From Calothrix parasitica NIES-267 (GTDB taxonomy: Bacteria > Cyanobacteriota > Cyanobacteriia > Cyanobacteriales > Nostocaceae): a stretch of DNA of 64,000 nucleotides. The translations under genes and the position numbers were made by a program. Location of the stretch: contig NZ_AP018227.1 in NCBI RefSeq assembly GCF_002368095.1, positions 1,136,934-1,200,933 on the forward strand, read 5' to 3'. The notes below the pieces were generated by a model, which was not told where the DNA came from, did not search any database, and saw nothing but the letters and a program-made list of their open reading frames with translations. Shown piece after piece: positions 57,429-64,000 of this stretch (position 1 is its first letter; each line of letters begins with the position of its first letter).

Positions 57429-58223
57429 ATGAATAAAAAAATATTATCAATATCTACAAAAATAAGCATCAAGCTATTGAGCGGTTGCATGTTAACTTTG
57501 ATGTTTGCAAACACAGTCATAGCTGCTTATACTCCACCAAAAAAACCGTCTCGACCACCAGGTCCGGTTGCTTCTGGTGGTACGAGAACTGGTGCATGTT
57601 CTACAACATCCCAAGCTAGTTTAACTGCTTTAGCTCCTATTAGTCATGTTGGAAAAACAGCTTCTCAACAGCCGACATTTGCTTGGTTTGTACCAGACTC
57701 CAAGTCTTATCCAATGGAATTTACTCTCTACGAATATAAAAGCAACGGTAAACCTGAAGAAATTAAAAGTATTAAATTCTCAAGTAAGCCGGGAATCATG
57801 AAACTTTCTCTTGCCAAAAATCAATTAAATCTCTCTGTTGGAAAAAAATATCGTTGGCAGATTGCGCTTCTGTGCGACCCAAACAACCCATCAAAAGATT
57901 TAACTGCTGAAGCAGAACTTGAAATTGCACCAATTCCTAATAATTTAGCTTTGCAAATTCAACAAGCTCAAAACTCAATTCAAAAAGCTCAAATTTATGC
58001 TAGAGAAGGATTTTGGTACGATGGTTTAGCCGAAACATTAAAATCTTCCCAAAACCAACAATTTAAATTAACGCTGTTAGAAAAACTGAGCGATTTAGAA
58101 GCAAAAGCAGCGATAAATTTGTCTGATAATTCCAAAGAAGATTTTGATTCTAAGCGTTTCAAAACAAGTTTACAAAATCAAGCTTCGCAACTTCAAAAAA
58201 TTATCCAAATTGAACAATACTAA
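57429..58223 (+). CDS. DUF928 protein, exported
   Basis: This 264-residue protein has a Sec signal (cleavage near VIAAYT). A Pro/Gly-rich linker with GGTRTGAC follows, then a beta domain (LTALAPISHVGKT, then PTFAWFVPD, YPMEFTLYEY, KYRWQIALLC), then a helical C-terminus (IQKAQIYAREGFWYDGLAETL). This is the standard DUF928 layout. The function is unknown. These genes commonly occur in cyanobacteria next to CHASE2 kinases and CHAT proteins, as here, which suggests a shared envelope-stress or surface role. Confidence 0.85.
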   Translation: MNKKILSISTKISIKLLSGCMLTLMFANTVIAAYTPPKKPSRPPGPVASGGTRTGACSTTSQASLTALAPISHVGKTASQQPTFAWFVPDSKSYPMEFTLYEYKSNGKPEEIKSIKFSSKPGIMKLSLAKNQLNLSVGKKYRWQIALLCDPNNPSKDLTAEAELEIAPIPNNLALQIQQAQNSIQKAQIYAREGFWYDGLAETLKSSQNQQFKLTLLEKLSDLEAKAAINLSDNSKEDFDSKRFKTSLQNQASQLQKIIQIEQY

Positions 58224-58273
58224 TAAATGCTCGCAGTTCGTTCTTACAGAAACATTGCTCGCTGATAACTGAT

Positions 58274-60928
58274 TTAAAGCCAATTACCAATTAAAACAAA
58301 CGGAGACCAATAAGCAGGATGTTTATTCCTGCTTCCTTCTTCATTGATAAATTTAAGCTGTGCTGCTTGTAAAGCTTCAGCTTTGCTCTTAGAATCAGAT
58401 AACAATTGAGCATAAAAATCGCTAGCAAATTGAGCAGTTGCAGCATCATTTATAGCCCATAAGGAAGCTATAGCACTTTTAGCACCTGCCTGGATTGCAA
58501 CTCCTGCAAGTCCCAAAGCGGAACGGTTGTTTCCTACTGCTGTTTCGCAAGCGGTTAAAGTTAATAATTCTAAAGGTTCTCGGTTGCGAGTAACGCTACG
58601 AATTAATCTATCTAATTGGCTAAAGGTGAGCTTTTGATTATTACCCGTAACGATAAAAGTATTTTCTGGGTCGGTACCAAATTGTCCGTGAGTAGCAAGG
58701 TGAATAATTGGATAAACTTCTTGTTTGAGTTCTTTTTCTAGATTTTCGCGGGTAAATTGTGTGTCTAATAATTTCTTTCCCGGTATTTGCTGTTTGATTC
58801 CATCAATTTCGTCATCTACATATTCCAAAGCCGGAAATTGATTACCGTTAATATTAGCAGCTTCGGTTAAACCTAAAGCCAATACTTGTAAATTTTGACG
58901 ATTGAGCGGTTTCGGATTGGTTAAACTCAAACTAGGAGTTGTAGCAATAGCATACTTTTGAATTAAATATTGTTCACCATCGTAAAGTGGTGCCATTGGT
59001 ACGCTTTGTAATATACCATCATGGATAAATACTAAAGTTTTAATACCATTTCTTTGTAAATCATTATCAAAAGGAGCAATCATCCAATCGTATATATTTT
59101 TAGCTAGTTCCAGATTGAAACTCTTACGATATCTTTGTACTGCTTTACGATATTCATTAATTTCTGCAAAAAGTTTTTCTTGAGGAATATCGTACCATTT
59201 ATATTCTTTTCTTCCATTAGGAAGACTTAAAATAATTGCAATTTTATCATCAAGAATAATCGTGCTAAAAACAGCGGTGGTATTGTCAATGATTTTATCG
59301 ACTTCTTTTTGAACGAAAGCGTCAATAATGCAGTTATTTCCAAAAAAGTTTTGTAATTGAGCTAATTTCAAAGAGTTAACTGTATTAATAACAAAAGTCA
59401 AATTATCGTTACTAGCATTATTTGCAAGAGATTTATTTGTTGCTTGTCGCGATGATTCCAAACTTAATCTAAGTTCAACTACATCGCGATATATTGGCTC
59501 AATGGTATCTCGGAAATCAAATTGAATATCTCGATTTGCGGTCAAAATATCTTGGCGAATATCTTCTAAAGTATTCATTGCAAGAGAATAAGCAGAAATA
59601 GCTTCATCCGTTTTATTCTGTGCTTTAAAAATACGTCCGGTTTGCCATTCCCATAAATATAAACTATCTTTGGCTTTTAAATCTTGTTCCGCAATTAATT
59701 GTGCTTGTTTAGTTATCTCTAATGCTTGGTTGTATTGATTTTGGCATTCGTATATATGTCCTAATTGTCCCAAAGCAAAAGATTTTCCTCTTGAATCTCC
59801 TATTTGATTGGAAATATTCACCGCATTTTTAAGCAGTGATTCTGAAGCAGGTGAATAATCGGAATTTTGACATTCAAAAACTTTAGTTCTGCCATCTGTA
59901 GGTTTATTTTGCAGCAAACGCGCTAAATCAATAGTGGCATATAATCGCTCTCGATTTTGTGGTAAAAATTCTAATAATTTGATTGCTTGTTGTAAAGTAG
60001 TTACAGCATTAGTATTATTGGTGCGATAGTAAATAGGAATGATGCTTCGTAAAGCTTGTATTTGAGCTTGATAATCTTTTCTATTTTTTGCCAAATTCAA
60101 ACTTTGATTGAGATAGGAAATCGCTCGTGTATCCTTCTCTCTAGCTGCTTTTATAAATTGTTGCGGAGCATCAACATTATCCGCACTTTCCGCGGCTAAA
60201 TCTGCTCGACGATAGTTTAATAAAGCTTGAGAATTGTAAGCATTTCCTAAACTATTCGTAGCTGAAATAATATAATCCTGATTTTTTAGCTTCCGAGCAA
60301 TTACTAAACTTGATTCCAGCTTTTCTATTGCTTTATCATAATCCCCCGTCAGTCGATAAGCATCACCCAAACTTCCTAAAGCTACTGCTTCTAAAGTTGA
60401 ATTTTTCAGATTACTGGCGATTTGTAATACGCTATCTTCAGTACAAACACTGCTATCTTTCGGACTGCATAAAATGGCTATCGCTTTTCTCGGTTGTCCC
60501 AAATTGCTGTATAGCTGCGCTTGTTCGGCTAAGGAAAATCCTACTCCATTCGCGTTTTTTAATTGACGATAGATCGAAGCAACTTCCTCCCACTTTTGAA
60601 TAGCTTCCGATATCCGTCCAACTTGTGGATATGTTCTTGCTAAATTTTCTCTAACAATTACTTCGTTGCTGAGATTTTTATCTGTTTGATAGCTTTTTAA
60701 AGCTTCCAGCCATTGTTCAATCGCTGTTTGATAATTACCATTAGAGTAATATTTAACACCTTGATTTACTAACAGTTCGGCACTAGTAGTTTGAGCGTTT
60801 ACTGATGTAGTTAAAGAGTAATCGGTAAAAGGAATATGACCTAATGACAAGCAAAAAATAAGACTAGACAGAAACAGAATTGTAAAAACGCGAGATATAC
60901 GAATTTTGCGGTGTTTATTTTTCATCAC
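58274..60928 (-). CDS. TPR-CHAT protein 5 (exported caspase-fold protein)
   Basis: This 884-residue protein has a signal peptide (cleavage near VNAQTT) and about nine more diverged TPR-like units (YYSNGNYQTAIEQWLEALKSY, LGSLGDAYRLTGDYDKAIEKL, LGQLGHIYECQNQYNQALEI). A helical linker with the conserved QFDFRDTIEPIYRDVVELRL segment leads to the CHAT domain, with His747 (HLATHG) and Cys794 (LTACETAVG). It belongs to a different subgroup from CHAT 1-3, the one usually found next to TPS-haemagglutinin genes, and it is divergent from such a gene here. The shared two-box motif lies 81 bases upstream. Probably an active cysteine protease outside the cytoplasm. Confidence 0.9.
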   Translation of the reverse strand: MMKNKHRKIRISRVFTILFLSSLIFCLSLGHIPFTDYSLTTSVNAQTTSAELLVNQGVKYYSNGNYQTAIEQWLEALKSYQTDKNLSNEVIVRENLARTYPQVGRISEAIQKWEEVASIYRQLKNANGVGFSLAEQAQLYSNLGQPRKAIAILCSPKDSSVCTEDSVLQIASNLKNSTLEAVALGSLGDAYRLTGDYDKAIEKLESSLVIARKLKNQDYIISATNSLGNAYNSQALLNYRRADLAAESADNVDAPQQFIKAAREKDTRAISYLNQSLNLAKNRKDYQAQIQALRSIIPIYYRTNNTNAVTTLQQAIKLLEFLPQNRERLYATIDLARLLQNKPTDGRTKVFECQNSDYSPASESLLKNAVNISNQIGDSRGKSFALGQLGHIYECQNQYNQALEITKQAQLIAEQDLKAKDSLYLWEWQTGRIFKAQNKTDEAISAYSLAMNTLEDIRQDILTANRDIQFDFRDTIEPIYRDVVELRLSLESSRQATNKSLANNASNDNLTFVINTVNSLKLAQLQNFFGNNCIIDAFVQKEVDKIIDNTTAVFSTIILDDKIAIILSLPNGRKEYKWYDIPQEKLFAEINEYRKAVQRYRKSFNLELAKNIYDWMIAPFDNDLQRNGIKTLVFIHDGILQSVPMAPLYDGEQYLIQKYAIATTPSLSLTNPKPLNRQNLQVLALGLTEAANINGNQFPALEYVDDEIDGIKQQIPGKKLLDTQFTRENLEKELKQEVYPIIHLATHGQFGTDPENTFIVTGNNQKLTFSQLDRLIRSVTRNREPLELLTLTACETAVGNNRSALGLAGVAIQAGAKSAIASLWAINDAATAQFASDFYAQLLSDSKSKAEALQAAQLKFINEEGSRNKHPAYWSPFVLIGNWL

Positions 60929-61008
60929 AAATTTACGATAATTATGTGAAGTTTCGATAAAGAGTATGTAAAAAATTTATTCTGAATAATTCTATGTTTG
61001 TTGTTTGA

Positions 61009-61036
61009 TATATCGGTTTTTCAGGGTTATTGCAAG
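61009..61036 (-). promoter_or_regulatory. Shared two-box motif (variant), upstream of TPR-CHAT 5
   Basis: Minus strand: TTGCAATAACCCT, then CCGATATATCAAA. Compared with other copies it has one extra base in the first box and a shorter interval, so it is the weakest of the C-tract copies. Confidence 0.45.
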
Positions 61037-61124
61037 AAATATAAAGTTTTTGCAACAAAATAATCAAAAATTATTGTACGTGATATTTTGTTTTTAGATA
61101 AAAATACTTAGTTGAAGATTATCT

Positions 61125-62064
61125 ATGCTGAATCACCGCAGCTTAGTGAATTTACTTTGGCGCTCGGCACTGATTTTAACTACATCAGGGTTAGCTTTAG
61201 TAATTGGAAATAGTGCTTTTGCTCAAATTCAGTCAGATAATACCCTGGGTACAGAAAATTCTATTGTTAATGATATCGATGCTCTGAATAAACGCATTGA
61301 TGGTGGTGTCAAACTCGATGCGAATTTGTTTCACAGCTTTCAAGAATTTAATGTAAGTGAGGGTGGAAGTGTTTATTTTGCTAATCCACAAGGGATAACT
61401 GATATATTTTCTCGGGTAACTGGTAATAATCCCTCGAATATCTTTGGGAAGTTGGGAGTATTGGGTGATGCGAATTTATTTTTGATTAATCCCAATGGAA
61501 TTGTATTTGGGGAAAATGCGAGTTTGGATGTGGGTGGTTCGTTTGTAGCGAGTACAGCGAATGGGATTGAGTTTGGGGAGCAGGGGGTTTTTAGTACGAG
61601 TAATCCAGAAATTCCGCGATTGTTGAATGTTAGTGCTTCGGCTTTGTTTTTTAGTCAAGTAGCTGCACAACCAGGAAATATTGTCAATCGCGGGAACTTA
61701 GCTGTCGGGAAGAATTTTACAGTTGTTGCTGATAACTTAGATTTACAGGGACAACTGCTTGCAGGGGGTGATTTAAAGCTGCAAGCAACCGATACAGTAA
61801 AAGTTAGAGATAGTATCAAAAATCCCTTTGTGGCTGCTGCTAAAGGTCAATTTTTACTACAGGGTAATCAAAATGTAGATATTTTTGCATTGAGTCATCC
61901 GGATAGTGGATTATTCTCCGGTGCGGACATGGTGTTGCGGAGTGCAAATCAAGTTGGTGGAGATGCTAAATATTGGAGTGGAGGAAATTTTCAGATTGAG
62001 CAGTTAGATGGAAGTCTGGGTAATTTATTTAGTCCTTACGATCCAGTGATTAAGTCTTTAGGGG
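61125..62064 (+). pseudogene. Filamentous haemagglutinin (TPS-domain) protein, cut by IS4
   Basis: About 313 residues remain: a signal peptide (cleavage near AFAQIQ), then the two-partner-secretion domain with SFQEFNVSEGGSVYFANP, FGKLGVLGDANLFLINPNG and IVFGENASLDVGGSFVAST. The latter two are the NPNG-type motifs needed for recognition by a TpsB transporter. Up to the IS border the frame also encodes a beta-helix segment (GQLLAGGDLKLQATDTV) and SPYDPVIKS, where relatives continue for hundreds of residues. The open frame runs on to 62150 inside the IS. The rest of the gene may lie beyond the window. Divergent from TPR-CHAT 5. Confidence 0.88.
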
Positions 62065-64000
62065 CAGCCCTTTCAACGCGAACAAAAGAACTATATTCTC
62101 TGCTTGGAGCAATTTACTCCCTTTGTGCTATTAGAAAACCAATAATATAGTATGAATGATTACATGAGGGATAATCTTTTGAGCGGGAGAAGTAATCTGT
62201 TTTCCCAGAATACTCGGCAAACATTTCAACACTCGGGGGAACCCCAAAAACAACAAATCACCACTAATATTATTATCTCTTTTTCCTATAAGCTATAGAT
62301 TTGTTCTGTTTTCGGGGTTTACACAAACTTTGTAGTTATTGAAAAGTAATCTGCTTGAGCAGAAAATTCTATATGCATTTATTAATATAATCCTAAATTA
62401 GAAGAAGCTAAAATAATGATTTTCAATAAAAAATAAACAATAAAAGATATCTATTTATACCAGTTTGGTTTACTAGGTAAACTAGTTTATTAATCGCAAT
62501 AAATTGTATTTCTATGAATGATTGTAATTGTGTAAAAGTCTCTTCGTTGAAACATGACCTTTTTTACTATCATAAATTATTGGAACTTTCGGTTTTTTTG
62601 CTCCTCTAGTTGCTTTTAAAAACTGTTTGAGATTAACACCAGTTGATAATTGTCGTAGAAGTTGTACAATTTTTTCTTGTGAAAAAGTTTGGAATATCTC
62701 CCACTCAGAAGCATGGATTGCAATCATCATCCCTCTATATGTGCCCTGAATCTCATCAACTAAATAAAAATTAGATAAGCCTGCTTCAATTTTTTCTATT
62801 CCATGTACACCTCCTAAAGCAGCTCTTAAAGTTGTAAGTATATTATAAGTAACTAATGCCATGGAAAATGAGAATAAAGCTGCTTTTGGATAAGCTAAAG
62901 TCTGAATTTCTCCATTAAAATTTTGAGTTACTGTTTGAAATAAGCTCTCTATAGTCCATCTATTTCGATATATTTCAGCTATCTTCACTGCTGATACAAT
63001 TTTCGGTAGATTGCTAAAGATTGCTATCTTCCATTCCTTATCTCGGGTCGGAACAAATAACTTTAATACAATGCGTCTTAATATTAAACTTTCTCCTTCA
63101 TAATTTACTTCTACTTCTTGTTCAAATAATTCTCCCGTTTCTGTTGAACCTGCTGGTTTCAATTCTTCTAATTCTTTAAATCCCATTGCTCTATGCTGTC
63201 TGATTGCGAAGAATGCTTTTTTGTTTTGAATCGTAAATAAAAATTTTAATGTACAAAAATTTCTATCACCACACCATAAGTCTTGCGCTGAAACTTTATT
63301 TAATACTGAATCAAACTCTGAACGCTCTTGTGCATGACCGTCTTCAATTAGTACAACATCTGTAATTAATTTGGAGCTTTGGTCGAGTACCACTATTGCT
63401 TTTCCTGGTAAAGCGGATGCCGCCATATTTCGGATTGCTTTTAATCTATGATCTGTTCCTTTTAAACAAGTTCCATCCACTACTTTTATGCAATAACCTG
63501 GTAGTATCTTTTTCTGCTCTCCACCCAATAATTTTACTAATTCTCTTAAGTCTTCTGCTGTTTCTCTTACTAGTGCTTGACTTACATTTAACTCTACACC
63601 ACAAAGCTTGTTATACAACGCTGTTGTACTTACGCTATTTTTTTGCGCCTTTGCTTTATAAGCTGCGTGAACTGATTTCTGGATTCCACATACTACTAAA
63701 CTCATTAAATCTACTTGAGAAGAAAATAGTAAGTCTTGTTGATACTGCACTTGAGCATACTTTGTAAATAATCTGTCCATACGCTCCGGCTCAAATATAT
63801 GCGACATCAACACTTGCCGTACTGACGCTTACTGGACTTTCTTTTATAAATCGCTCAAAAATAGAGGACAACATTCTCAAACACCCTGGTAATCATATTG
63901 CTATTGCCCAGAATACCTTGAATTCATCATTAATAACCTATACTGGGAGCGGGTTTCAGTCTTTACTTCAATAGTTCATCTGTTCGCGTTGAAAGGGCTG
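62065..64000 (-). mobile_element. IS4-family insertion sequence, second type
   Basis: CAGCCCTTTCAACGCGAACA at 62065 is repeated in exact reverse complement ending at base 64,000, with further matches (GAACTAT) inside. The element is therefore 1,936 bases and ends exactly at the edge of the window. The 62,151-62,511 part is non-coding. It is unrelated in its ends to the IS4 element at 21866. The right target flank is outside the window. Confidence 0.85.
62512..63813 (-). CDS. IS4-family transposase
   Basis: This 433-residue DDE transposase has VVDGTCLKGTD (first Asp), LWCGDRNFCTLKFLF (second Asp) and the Y-R-E-K block IYRNRWTIESLFQTVTQ (Glu). A long beta insert lies between the second Asp and the Glu, as in IS4. 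The frame is uninterrupted, so the element may be mobile. ATG at 63813 is taken as start; an ATG two codons later is equally possible. Confidence 0.9.
   Translation of the reverse strand: MLMSHIFEPERMDRLFTKYAQVQYQQDLLFSSQVDLMSLVVCGIQKSVHAAYKAKAQKNSVSTTALYNKLCGVELNVSQALVRETAEDLRELVKLLGGEQKKILPGYCIKVVDGTCLKGTDHRLKAIRNMAASALPGKAIVVLDQSSKLITDVVLIEDGHAQERSEFDSVLNKVSAQDLWCGDRNFCTLKFLFTIQNKKAFFAIRQHRAMGFKELEELKPAGSTETGELFEQEVEVNYEGESLILRRIVLKLFVPTRDKEWKIAIFSNLPKIVSAVKIAEIYRNRWTIESLFQTVTQNFNGEIQTLAYPKAALFSFSMALVTYNILTTLRAALGGVHGIEKIEAGLSNFYLVDEIQGTYRGMMIAIHASEWEIFQTFSQEKIVQLLRQLSTGVNLKQFLKATRGAKKPKVPIIYDSKKGHVSTKRLLHNYNHS

Overview
The window is chromosomal DNA from a cyanobacterium, most likely a filamentous Nostocales-type strain (Calothrix/Rivularia/Nostoc-like). 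The basis is the iron-stress chlorophyll proteins (isiA family), a CpcT phycobilin lyase, scattered HIP1 octamers (GCGATCGC), short tandem heptanucleotide repeats, a PEP-CTERM protein, a filamentous-haemagglutinin (TPS) protein and many TPR-CHAT proteins. Base composition is AT-rich and insertion-sequence load is high.

Layout. (1) 1-18,000 is ordinary chromosome. It holds a ferric-iron ABC importer (futA, futB, futC), a stand-alone FtsZ C-terminal-domain protein, MltA, MoaA, a PEP-CTERM protein and an iron-stress cluster. That cluster has isiA, two further CP43'-like antenna proteins, a small Cys-rich membrane protein and flavodoxin isiB. A TPR protein, CpcT and a CpdA-like phosphodiesterase follow. 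(2) 18,600-33,000 starts at a tRNA-Cys with a tyrosine recombinase just downstream and looks like a decayed integrative element. It contains Uma2 nuclease-fold proteins, a VirB4/TraC-like ATPase fragment, a truncated RTX metalloprotease, an unidentified fragment, a DUF433/DUF5615 toxin-antitoxin pair, a frameshifted AAA/PD-(D/E)XK gene, a tnpB fragment and remains of IS4, ISAs1, IS630 and IS5 elements. (3) 33,970-64,000 is a protease-rich island. It has five genes or fragments for TPR-CHAT (caspase-fold) proteins, one CHAT protein with no TPRs and no catalytic His, an orthocaspase with a Tat-like leader, a subtilisin-like protease, a NarL-type response regulator (plus a fragment of a second), a CHASE2 histidine kinase, two DUF928-like proteins, small TPR and HigBA genes, and a TPS-domain haemagglutinin cut by an IS4 element that ends exactly at the last base.

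How the genes work together. Regions 1 and 3 each have internal logic. FutABC imports Fe3+, while IsiA-type proteins and flavodoxin compensate when iron is short. In region 3, unrelated genes (subtilase, CHATs, response regulator, orthocaspase, TPR protein) share a two-box upstream sequence in the same orientation relative to the gene: a TGCATA(C)CCC-like box, 16-18 bases, then a GATATATA-like box. I read this as a common promoter or regulator site of a protease/CHAT regulon, possibly controlled by the CHASE2 kinase and NarL-type regulator. This is inference from the sequence and is the most interesting signal in the window.
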